The notes under the pieces: model-generated
Databases searched by the model: none
What the model was told of the DNA's origin: nothing
The model's input: the letters and a program-made list of their open reading frames with translations, nothing else
Assembly: GCA_024279575.1 (NCBI GenBank)
Contig: JAJRRJ010000140.1
Coordinates: forward strand, 1-7,083
DNA from: Alphaproteobacteria bacterium
GTDB lineage: Bacteria; Pseudomonadota; Alphaproteobacteria; Rhizobiales; Devosiaceae
DNA length: 7,083 nucleotides
Direction of reading: 5' to 3'
In this document: positions 1-5,443 of the stretch, in pieces
Numbering within the stretch: the stretch's first letter is position 1
Layout: each line of letters opens with the position of its first letter
Made by a program: the position numbers and the translations under genes

Positions 1-1614
1 GGGACGTTCGCTTTTCCATGTTTCATTGTCCTTAATCGCAGCAGCGGCTTTTTTGCCCTCATGCAAATCCTTAATCTGGATTATACCGCGCTCGCGCTCG
101 TCCGAACCTTGGATGATGGCGGCAGGGGAGTTGCGCCGGTCAGCATATTGCAATTGCTTGCCAAAATTCTTGGGGTTACCCTGATACATTTCAGCGCGGA
201 TACCAGCATCGCGCAGTTCTGGCTCCATTTTTTGGTATTGGGCGAGGCTTTCAATGTCCTTATCCATGACGCAGACAACCACGGGGCCGGGGATTTCTTC
301 TTGCCCCAATTTGCCAAGGTTGTTGAGCGCAGTCATTAGGCGAGACACGCCGATGGAGAAGCCGGTGGCTGGCACCGGTTGGCCAGTAAAACGCGAAACA
401 AGCCCATCATAACGACCCCCGCCGCCGACGGAGCCGAACTGAACCTTTTGGCCCTTTTCATTGGTGACGTCGAAGGTGAGTTCCGCTTCGTAGACCATAC
501 CGGTGTAGTATTCGAGACCTCTGACGCAGGAGGGGTCCAAATTGATACGTCGCGGCCCGTAACCCGAGCCATTTAGTATGCGGAACAATTCCGTAAGCTC
601 AACAATTGCATCATGCAGTTTTGGCCCCATTCCCAATTTCCTAAAGGTACTTTCTATATTATTGATTCTGTCAGTGGGGCTCCAAATTTCAACAAATTTT
701 TTCAACACAGCATTATATTCATAATAGTCTTTTTCAATTTCTGGCACATTAGCCTTCTCACAAAGCAATAAATCTCCAAGGTCGCTTCCAAAGTTGCTAG
801 TGTCACTTCCAAATCCAGAAAACACTAGGTCCATGTTTTTTTTGCCAAGCACTGCCTTGATATCATCAGGAAGAAAGTTAAAAAACAAATCTAAAGTGTA
901 AATCTGCCGATCATCAAGACCGGCCCCCTGCATAGGGTCCCCACTTTCATCAACCCTACCGTCAGGACCCAACAAATAATACAGAGCCTGTCCACCCAGA
1001 CGATCAACTTTATCAATCGCGCGTAGCACCATCAGCTTTTGCGCCTCATCGGTCACGCCAATGGCTTCCAGTACCCCATCAAGCACTTTGCGGTTGTTGA
1101 CCCGGATCACATAGTCTCCGCGCTTGATGCCCAGTGCTTCCATGGTATCGGCCATCATCATGGCCATTTCTGCATCGGCTGCCACGCCGGGCGCGCCAAC
1201 AATATCGGCATCAAACTGCATAAACTGGCGAAACCTTCCCGGCCCCGGCTTTTCATTGCGGAACACCCAGCCCTGCCGATAGGTGCGATAGGGCATTTGT
1301 ATCTGATTAAAATTCTGCGCCACATGGCGGGCCAGCGGTGCCGTCAGGTCATAGCGCAGGCTCATCCATTGCTCATCATCATCCTGCAATGAGAACACCC
1401 CGGCATTGGGCCTGTCGGTATCGGGCAAAAACTTGCCCATGGCGTCGGTATATTCAAAAAACGGGGGTTCGACCGGATCAAACCCATAGCGCTCATAAAC
1501 TTCGCGGATTTTTGCCACCATCTGATCAGTTGCCCGAATATCAGCGGGTGAACGGTCTGCAAATCCACGGGGAAGTCGCGCCCTGGGTTTGAATTTTTTT
1601 TGTTTTTTTGCCAT
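1..1614 (-). CDS. hisS: Histidyl-tRNA synthetase, alphaproteobacterial type (3' end outside window)
   Basis: Class II aminoacyl-tRNA synthetase that charges tRNA-His with histidine in the cytoplasm. I translated the frame without interruption from the ATG at 1614 to the left edge (538 residues); the C-terminal end is missing. Motif 1 lies around residues 44-58 (GFDPVEPPFFEYTDA), followed by LRYDLTAPLAR at 86-96 and motif 2 at 119-131 (RNEKPGPGRFRQF). The histidine-binding signature DPSCVRGLEYYTG is at 360-372 and motif 3 (GFSIGVSRL) at 418-426. The C-terminal anticodon-binding domain starts near 440. An insertion at roughly 235-345 is longer than I expect for relatives, and its DNA is AT-rich. 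The Lys-rich start is the only ATG in frame; upstream there are no ATG codons before a stop, and the ribosome binding site is weak (CAGG). Motif 3 has Ser424 where many bacterial enzymes have Glu, as is usual in alphaproteobacteria. It lies 89 bases downstream of tag on the same strand. Confidence 0.97.
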   Translation of the reverse strand, partial: MAKKQKKFKPRARLPRGFADRSPADIRATDQMVAKIREVYERYGFDPVEPPFFEYTDAMGKFLPDTDRPNAGVFSLQDDDEQWMSLRYDLTAPLARHVAQNFNQIQMPYRTYRQGWVFRNEKPGPGRFRQFMQFDADIVGAPGVAADAEMAMMMADTMEALGIKRGDYVIRVNNRKVLDGVLEAIGVTDEAQKLMVLRAIDKVDRLGGQALYYLLGPDGRVDESGDPMQGAGLDDRQIYTLDLFFNFLPDDIKAVLGKKNMDLVFSGFGSDTSNFGSDLGDLLLCEKANVPEIEKDYYEYNAVLKKFVEIWSPTDRINNIESTFRKLGMGPKLHDAIVELTELFRILNGSGYGPRRINLDPSCVRGLEYYTGMVYEAELTFDVTNEKGQKVQFGSVGGGGRYDGLVSRFTGQPVPATGFSIGVSRLMTALNNLGKLGQEEIPGPVVVCVMDKDIESLAQYQKMEPELRDAGIRAEMYQGNPKNFGKQLQYADRRNSPAAIIQGSDERERGIIQIKDLHEGKKAAAAIKDNETWKSERP

Positions 1615-1703
1615 GATAAAAAAGCCTGAAAAATAAGTATGGCAACGCTTTAGCGGAATGGGAATGCGGGGGCAAGGGAGCCTTTGGCCGCAATGACATC
1701 AAT
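1615..1703 (-). other. tag-hisS intergenic spacer
   Basis: This 89-base gap lies between the tag stop and the hisS start, both read leftwards. It has no convincing terminator: only a 3-4 bp stem around CGCTTTAGCG (1647-1656) with T-rich sequence further on in the minus direction. On the minus strand TTGCCC, 17 bases, then TAAAGC is a poor promoter match. Co-transcription of tag and hisS is plausible but not shown. Confidence 0.4.
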
Positions 1704-2309
1704 TCAAGGGCGCTTAAACGCATCCCTCTCCGCCTCCACCTCAGCGCGGCAATAACAGGTTTCAATATGGTCATTGACCAACCCCATGGCCTGCATAAAC
1801 GCATAACAGGTGGTGGGACCAACAAACTTCCAGCCGCGTTTTTTCAGATCTTTGGAAAGGGCAACGGATTCTTGCGTGGTTGCCATGGTTTTGAGCACTT
1901 CCCAGCTCAGTTCACTGGGTCTTGTTTCAGGTTTTGGTTCAAACCCCCAGAAATAGGTCGCCAGGGATCCAAATTCCTCCACCATTTCCAATGCGCGATT
2001 GGCATTATTGATGGTGGCATTGATTTTACCACGGTGGCGCACAATACCGGCATCTACCACCAGACGTTCCACGTCATTTGCATCAAATTTGGCCACTTTT
2101 TCAAAGTCAAATCCGGCAAAAGCTGCGCGAAACCCTTCGCGCTTTCGCAATATTGTGATCCAGGACAAACCGGACTGAAATCCCTCAAGGCATATTTTTT
2201 CAAACAGCCGAATATCACAGGAAACAGGGCGTCCCCACTCTTTATCATGGTAGGTTTCATAAAGCGGTTCCGAAGTGCCCCACGGGCAGCGATTGTTGTT
2301 GTTTGTCAT
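1704..2309 (-). CDS. tag: DNA-3-methyladenine glycosylase I
   Basis: Monofunctional base-excision repair glycosylase that removes 3-methyladenine from alkylated DNA. The 201-residue protein matches the whole E. coli Tag family, for example YHDKEWG at 20-26, CLEGFQSGLSW at 40-50, DAGIVRHRGKI, and KKRGWKFVGPTTCYAFMQA near the C-terminus. Glu42 and Trp50 correspond to the base-pocket Glu38 and Trp46 of E. coli Tag. The zinc-snap ligands are present as Cys8, His21, His181 and Cys185. The start at 2309 is chosen because GGAGG lies four bases upstream and the protein then begins, as expected, just before the first zinc Cys. An upstream in-frame start at 2399 would add an unrelated hydrophobic stretch. 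A 14-residue charged C-terminal tail is slightly longer than in E. coli. The gene diverges from the response regulator and precedes hisS. Confidence 0.97.
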   Translation of the reverse strand: MTNNNNRCPWGTSEPLYETYHDKEWGRPVSCDIRLFEKICLEGFQSGLSWITILRKREGFRAAFAGFDFEKVAKFDANDVERLVVDAGIVRHRGKINATINNANRALEMVEEFGSLATYFWGFEPKPETRPSELSWEVLKTMATTQESVALSKDLKKRGWKFVGPTTCYAFMQAMGLVNDHIETCYCRAEVEAERDAFKRP

Positions 2310-2312
2310 TTT

Positions 2313-2318
2313 TCCTCC
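2313..2318 (-). promoter_or_regulatory. Ribosome binding site of tag
   Basis: On the minus strand this reads GGAGGA, four bases before the ATG at 2309. It decides the start against the upstream in-frame ATG at 2399. Confidence 0.85.
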
Positions 2319-2324
2319 GAAACA

Positions 2325-2351
2325 TTGACTTATTGGAAAGAGTACTATTAG
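2325..2351 (+). promoter_or_regulatory. Possible promoter of the response regulator gene
   Basis: TTGACT (2325-2330) and TATTAG (2346-2351) are separated by 15 bases, shorter than the preferred 16-18. On the opposite strand TTGCGT and TAATAG with an 18-base spacer could serve tag. The divergent 110-base gap must hold start signals for both genes, but these boxes are weak matches. Confidence 0.3.
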
Positions 2352-2405
2352 AGGCAAGTGAATTCGTAACGCAATGAGTAATAACAACTGCGAGCGCATT
2401 TAATA

Positions 2406-2412
2406 GGGGGAG
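2406..2412 (+). promoter_or_regulatory. Ribosome binding site supporting a TTG start
   Basis: GGGGGAG lies seven bases before the TTG at 2420. No in-frame ATG occurs between the upstream stop (2375-2377) and the conserved start of the receiver domain, so this site supports TTG initiation. Confidence 0.7.
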
Positions 2413-2419
2413 ATATACT

Positions 2420-2902
2420 TTGCTGATTCCTTCGGAATTGAGCGCACTGGTGATTGATGACAATGATCACAGTGGCGCTTTGGCCAAGCATGAGCTTAAG
2501 AAAGTTGGTCTGGTTGATATTCATGTGGTCAGTGATGTTATCACCGCTTTGGAAACCTTAAAAAGCAACACAATTCATTTTGTACTACTTGACTGGTATA
2601 TGCCAGAGGTAAATGGGGCGGGGTTTGTGTGTATGGTACGCAAGGGGCTGGCCCATTGTAATACCAAATTGCCGATTATTGTTACTACCGCCTATGCCAC
2701 GCGAGAAAACACGGCACGAATCCGTGAATTGGGTTTGCGCGAAATTCTGATAAAACCCTTTAACAGCAAGCAATTGAGCAAGGCCATTTCTATTGCAATT
2801 TCTCAACTGGCCCAAGAGAAACTGGAAAATCAAACGACACAAATCAATCCCTCAGAGCTGCCAGGCGACCCCGACGATAATGACGAACAAATTCTTTTAT
2901 AA
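2420..2902 (+). CDS. Single-domain (CheY-like) response regulator
   Basis: Receiver-domain protein of 160 residues, expected to be phosphorylated by a histidine kinase and to act through protein contacts, since there is no DNA-binding or enzymatic output domain. The acidic pair is Asp13-Asp14 in LVIDDND. The phosphoacceptor is Asp58 in LLDWYMPEVNG. The switch Thr is Thr90 in VTTAYAT, and the conserved Lys-Pro is Lys112-Pro113 in LIKPF. After residue 130 comes a polar, acidic tail with GDPDDNDEQ, which is unlikely to be a folded output domain. The start is a TTG with a good ribosome binding site. No kinase is adjacent; the neighbours are tag (divergent) and an L,D-transpeptidase 199 bases downstream. 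The partner and pathway cannot be told from the window. Confidence 0.93.
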   Translation: MLIPSELSALVIDDNDHSGALAKHELKKVGLVDIHVVSDVITALETLKSNTIHFVLLDWYMPEVNGAGFVCMVRKGLAHCNTKLPIIVTTAYATRENTARIRELGLREILIKPFNSKQLSKAISIAISQLAQEKLENQTTQINPSELPGDPDDNDEQILL

Positions 2903-2956
2903 TTTAATCATGGTGCTTCTGCTTGAAAGCGACACTATCTCCTCTCAGGGGATCTA

Positions 2957-2984
2957 TTGGCGTTAACACATTGATCACTATAAG
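2957..2984 (+). promoter_or_regulatory. Possible sigma-70 promoter for the L,D-transpeptidase gene
   Basis: TTGGCG (2957-2962) and TATAAG (2979-2984) are separated by 16 bases. The -10 matches the consensus at five of six positions, the -35 only at TTG. Transcription would begin near 2991, giving a leader of about 110 bases. This conflicts with reading 2982-2999 as a terminator, unless both operate. Confidence 0.4.
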
Positions 2985-2999
2985 GTTTCGCACCTTTTT
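2982..2999 (+). terminator. Weak terminator-like hairpin after the response regulator gene
   Basis: AAGGT, loop TTCGC, ACCTT, then three further T residues. The five-base stem is short and only two base pairs are G-C, so it is at best a weak intrinsic terminator. It is 80 bases past the stop codon and overlaps the candidate -10 box. Confidence 0.3.
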
Positions 3000-3020
3000 A
3001 ACTATACTGTTTCATCCAAT

Positions 3021-3048
3021 TTTTTCTATTCCACACTATTTTTCTATT
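3021..3048 (+). repeat. Direct repeat TTTTTCTATT in a pyrimidine-rich leader
   Basis: TTTTTCTATT occurs at 3021-3030 and again at 3039-3048, with an extra CTATT between them (3036-3040). The tract is strongly T-rich and lies in the probable leader of the transpeptidase gene. Confidence 0.6.
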
Positions 3049-3054
3049 ATTAGT

Positions 3055-3075
3055 TTGGGGCAACAGCCTGCCCAA
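3055..3075 (+). other. Leader hairpin before the L,D-transpeptidase gene
   Basis: TTGGG(G)CA pairs with TGCCCAA around a six-base loop (ACAGCC), giving seven base pairs with one bulged G. It ends 16 bases before the ribosome binding site and is not followed by a T tract. It could affect translation or message stability; no known riboswitch fold is recognised. Confidence 0.35.
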
Positions 3076-3101
3076 CATGATAGTATCGAGTGGAGTTGAG
3101 T

Positions 3102-3722
3102 ATGCGTAATATTAGTGGGAACATTTGGCGCCTCTTTTTGAGCGCCGGTTTATTTATTATGTTGGGCTTTCCTGGATATGCTCAGCAGGCGCGCATCGCA
3201 TTTCCACCACCCGCAGGCATGACGTTGACCAGCACCGCGCCCACCAACATGCTTTCGCTACGCTCAAACAAAACACCTCACCCCGCCTACCTGCGCCAGC
3301 TTGTTGCCTATAACACCAGTGAGCGCGCGGGTACGATTGTTGTGAATACGAGTGAAAAATTCCTTTACCTTGTGCTGCCCGGCGGACGGGCGTTGCGCTA
3401 TGGCATCGGGGTTGCCCGGAACGGCTTTGAATGGTCAGGCACCCATAACATAACGGCAAAGCGGGAGTGGCCCGGTTGGACGCCACCGGCTGAAATGAGG
3501 CAACGTCAGCCCGAACTTCCAGCTTTTATGGAAGGGGGGATTGACAACCCTCTTGGCGCGCGTGCCCTTTATCTTGGCTCAACCCTATATCGCATTCATG
3601 GCACTAATGAGCCGTGGACGATCGGGGGCACTGTGTCTTCAGGCTGTATCAGATTGACAAATCAGGACGTAAAAGACCTGTTCTCGCGGACACGGGTGGG
3701 TGCCAAAGTAATCGTAATGTAA
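3102..3722 (+). CDS. Secreted L,D-transpeptidase (YkuD domain)
   Basis: Periplasmic peptidoglycan enzyme of the ErfK/YbiS/YcfS/YnhG family, forming 3-3 cross-links or attaching proteins to peptidoglycan; which of these cannot be told. The 206-residue precursor starts with a signal peptide: basic MRNISGNIWR, a hydrophobic stretch at about 11-23, and a likely cleavage after GYA at residue 27. A linker including HPAYLRQLVAY precedes the YkuD domain, roughly 77-206, beginning at GTIVVNTSEKFLYLV. The catalytic signature is His166 in RIHGTNEPW and Cys182 in SSGCIRL. The start at 3102 has GGAG six bases upstream; an in-frame GTG at 3090 would place the start over that site. Ser replaces the His of the classical HGC motif at residue 180, common in alphaproteobacterial members. 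The gene stands alone between two noncoding gaps, ahead of the TadG pair. Confidence 0.95.
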   Translation: MRNISGNIWRLFLSAGLFIMLGFPGYAQQARIAFPPPAGMTLTSTAPTNMLSLRSNKTPHPAYLRQLVAYNTSERAGTIVVNTSEKFLYLVLPGGRALRYGIGVARNGFEWSGTHNITAKREWPGWTPPAEMRQRQPELPAFMEGGIDNPLGARALYLGSTLYRIHGTNEPWTIGGTVSSGCIRLTNQDVKDLFSRTRVGAKVIVM

Positions 3723-3754
3723 CAACATGCCGGTTAACAGGTTCATTCGATAAC

Positions 3755-3772
3755 TGTTCAATTGTTCTGTTC
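3755..3772 (+). repeat. Three TGTTC repeats upstream of the first tadG-like gene
   Basis: TGTTC occurs at 3755-3759, 3763-3767 and 3768-3772. The stretch 3759-3767 (CAATTGTTC) is the reverse complement of GAACAATTG found at 5359-5367 in the gap before the second tadG-like gene. A regulator-binding site is possible, but this is inference from spacing and sharing only. Confidence 0.4.
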
Positions 3773-3812
3773 CATCTTCAGGAATATTTAGCGACATGGG
3801 GATATGTTGCTG

Positions 3813-3833
3813 GCACAAATTTGTGCTTTTTTT
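3813..3833 (+). terminator. Palindrome plus T7 tract just before the first tadG-like gene
   Basis: GCACAAATTTGTGC (3813-3826) is a perfect 14-base palindrome followed at once by seven T residues (3827-3833). As RNA it would form a stem of five base pairs around AAUU, then a U run: the layout of a short intrinsic terminator. It lies 91 bases past the transpeptidase stop and directly before the ribosome binding site at 3835-3839. There is no room for a promoter between it and the ATG at 3850. It therefore either ends some transpeptidase transcripts or acts as an attenuator in the tadG leader. Confidence 0.55.
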
Positions 3834-3834
3834 C

Positions 3835-3839
3835 AAGGA
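3835..3839 (+). promoter_or_regulatory. Ribosome binding site of the first tadG-like gene
   Basis: AAGGA lies ten bases before the ATG at 3850. It favours that start over the in-frame ATG at 3796, whose candidate site AGGAA (3780-3784) is eleven bases away and whose reading frame would run through the terminator-like palindrome. Confidence 0.6.
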
Positions 3840-3849
3840 AATCCGCTTC

Positions 3850-5286
3850 ATGGACCAATTCTGGAAACTTATCAGGCGATTTCGTTCGGACGAGCGCGGC
3901 GTTTTTGCGGTTATATTTGGTGTCCTGGCGATTGTTCTGGTTGTTTCATCAGGCGGAGTTGTGGATTTTGTGGGGGTACAAAACGCACGCAGCATGGCAC
4001 AACCAGCTTTGGATTCTGCGACACTTTCCCTACATTCAGAAATTGATGACTTGAACGAAACCCAAATTGGGGAACTGGCAGAATCATTGATAAACGATCG
4101 GCTTGATGCTTTGGGTCTAAGCGCCAGTGTGGAAACTGTTTCAATTAACACCGAAGAGGGTACTTTGTTTATTGAGGCGCGGTTTGCCTATACCACGGCG
4201 TTTCTTTCACTTATCGGCATTGATACAATTAACTCACGCATTCATTCCGAAGTGACCAGTAAGTCACTCAATATTGAAGTTGCCCTTGTACTTGATTCAA
4301 CTGCATCCATGGGCGGGCCGAAATTGGCAGCGCTGAAAAGCTCTGCGCGCGCTCTGGTTGATGAATTGATGCCAGAAGAGAGCAATCCCGATATTTCCAT
4401 CGCCCTGGTGCCCTTCAACCGATATGTGAATATCGGGCGAAGTAACCGGAGCGAGCCGGGCCTTGACATTGAAGCGGATTATACATGGACGCCCGCTGGC
4501 GAACGGTGCTGGAATACTTACCCCAATGATACCAGACGCTGTGACAGGCGCCGTGTTTCATATGCGTGCACACGGGATGGTGTGCCATCAACCTGCACCA
4601 GATGGCAATATTATAACTGCACAGGTTCGCGGGGCGATCCGGTTCGGGTATGTCGGCCACAATATACCCGAAATTTTCGCTGGTATGGCTGCATGGGTTC
4701 ACGCCATCTTGCTCCCTTTGATACCGTTGATACCAACTATGCTACTGACCCGGTTCCCGGCATCATTCGCCACTGGAACACTTGCAGGGTCACCCCAATG
4801 ACTGAACTCACCCATACGCGGGCCGATTTACGCACCGCCATTACCGCAATGCGCGCCCGGGATAACACCTATATTCCAACCGGCCTGATGTGGGGGTGGC
4901 GCCTGTTATCGCCCCAAACCCCTTTCACGGCGGAACCTTACAATGATGAAAACAAAAAAGTTATTGTCCTGATGACTGATGGAATGAACACAATTTCTCC
5001 AAATCTGGCATGGACGGCCAGTGAAGGGAGTACCCATAGGGTGCATAGGGGAGGCAATACAAACGAGGCCAATACAAAAACCATCGAGCTATGTTCCAAC
5101 ATCGCCGATGAAAATATCGTCATCTATACAATTGCTTTTGAGGTTACAGACCCCACCATCCGCACCATCCTAAGTGATTGCGCCGCAAACGGGGGCTCCT
5201 ATTTTGATGCGGGCAACGCCGCCGAATTAGAACAGGCATTTGCCGATATTGCTGATGAACTACAATCCTTACGTATTTCACGATAG
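3850..5286 (+). CDS. TadG-like vWA protein with Cys/Arg-rich insertion (first copy)
   Basis: Member of the TadG/TadE-like family linked to Tad/Flp pili; 478 residues, probably anchored in the inner membrane and facing or exported to the periplasm. SDERG at 13-17 leads into a single hydrophobic segment, about 18-40, then VQNARSMAQPALDSATLSL, the family signature. A vWA domain spans about 141-475. The metal-site (MIDAS) residues are Asp149-Ser-Thr-Ala-Ser153, Thr344 and Asp377 in MTDG; Thr replaces the middle Ser of DxSxS, which is tolerated. Inside the domain, residues about 200-315 form an insertion with eight Cys (220, 231, 240, 249, 257, 268, 281, 312) and many Arg; Cys415 and Cys444 lie near the end. 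Ten Cys suggest disulfides. The protein ends in SLRISR, as in its neighbour. No core tad genes are nearby. The biological role (minor pilin, tip or adhesin) is inference. Confidence 0.92.
   Translation: MDQFWKLIRRFRSDERGVFAVIFGVLAIVLVVSSGGVVDFVGVQNARSMAQPALDSATLSLHSEIDDLNETQIGELAESLINDRLDALGLSASVETVSINTEEGTLFIEARFAYTTAFLSLIGIDTINSRIHSEVTSKSLNIEVALVLDSTASMGGPKLAALKSSARALVDELMPEESNPDISIALVPFNRYVNIGRSNRSEPGLDIEADYTWTPAGERCWNTYPNDTRRCDRRRVSYACTRDGVPSTCTRWQYYNCTGSRGDPVRVCRPQYTRNFRWYGCMGSRHLAPFDTVDTNYATDPVPGIIRHWNTCRVTPMTELTHTRADLRTAITAMRARDNTYIPTGLMWGWRLLSPQTPFTAEPYNDENKKVIVLMTDGMNTISPNLAWTASEGSTHRVHRGGNTNEANTKTIELCSNIADENIVIYTIAFEVTDPTIRTILSDCAANGGSYFDAGNAAELEQAFADIADELQSLRISR
3892..3920 (+). repeat. 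29-base segment shared by the two tadG-like genes, copy 1
   Basis: This segment encodes part of the membrane anchor (ERGVFAVIFG). It matches 5549-5577 at 27 of 29 bases and is a remnant of the gene duplication. Confidence 0.85.
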
Positions 5287-5318
5287 GAATGAACCAGTCT
5301 GTCTGCTCACAACACATT

Positions 5319-5360
5319 TCCCCTGGCGCGCATGGTTTTGCTTTTCTTAAGCGCCGGGGA
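5319..5360 (+). other. Strong GC hairpin between the two tadG-like genes
   Basis: TCCCC(T)GGCGC at 5319-5329 pairs with GCGCCGGGGA at 5351-5360: ten base pairs, nine of them G-C, with one bulged T, around a 21-base loop. It starts 33 bases past the first stop codon. No T tract follows, so it is not a classical terminator. It could be a stability or processing element, or reduce read-through into the second gene. Confidence 0.6.
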
Positions 5361-5433
5361 ACAATTGGCTTTATCAGAAGCATTCAAAATTTAGACTTTG
5401 GCTATAAAATTTCTTTGCTTGTCCAACAATTGG
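5360..5433 (+). repeat. Direct repeat AACAATTGG flanking the leader of the second tadG-like gene
   Basis: AACAATTGG occurs at 5360-5368 and 5425-5433. The second copy overlaps the ribosome binding site (GGGGA, 5432-5436). Between them is TATAAA (5403-5408), a fair -10 box with no good -35 partner. Confidence 0.4.
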
Positions 5434-5443
5434 GGAAAAACGC

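Noticed and set aside
61..576. Open frames on the + strand near the left edge (61-339 and 379-576)
   Set aside because: They are antisense to the catalytic and anticodon-binding regions of hisS and have no family features.
580..1015. Suspected frameshift or foreign insert breaking hisS
   Set aside because: Reading every codon showed a continuous frame with family-consistent sequence on both sides, so the gene is intact even though its composition shifts.
1767..2351. Open frame of 194 codons on the + strand
   Set aside because: It lies opposite tag, which matches its family along its full length including zinc ligands; the + frame has no recognisable domain.
2310..2399. Longer Tag protein starting at 2399 with a hydrophobic N-terminus
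   Set aside because: The GGAGG at 2314-2318 and family length support 2309; Tag is a cytoplasmic enzyme and needs no signal peptide.
3654..3659. Perfect TTGACA as a -35 box for the tadG genes
   Set aside because: It lies inside the transpeptidase gene and no -10-like sequence is found at the right distance (3677-3682 reads CCTGTT).
3796..3849. Earlier start of the first tadG-like gene at 3796
   Set aside because: It would translate through the palindrome and T7 tract and add 18 residues not seen in the paralog's anchor arrangement; AAGGA supports 3850. It is not fully excluded.
3639..4151. Open frame of 170 codons on the minus strand
   Set aside because: It is antisense to the end of the transpeptidase gene and the start of the first tadG-like gene and shows no domain.
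4297..4311. Degenerate MIDAS in the first TadG-like protein
   Set aside because: DSTAS differs from DxSxS only by Thr for Ser, a change often seen in TadG-like vWA domains, and the other two metal-site positions are present.
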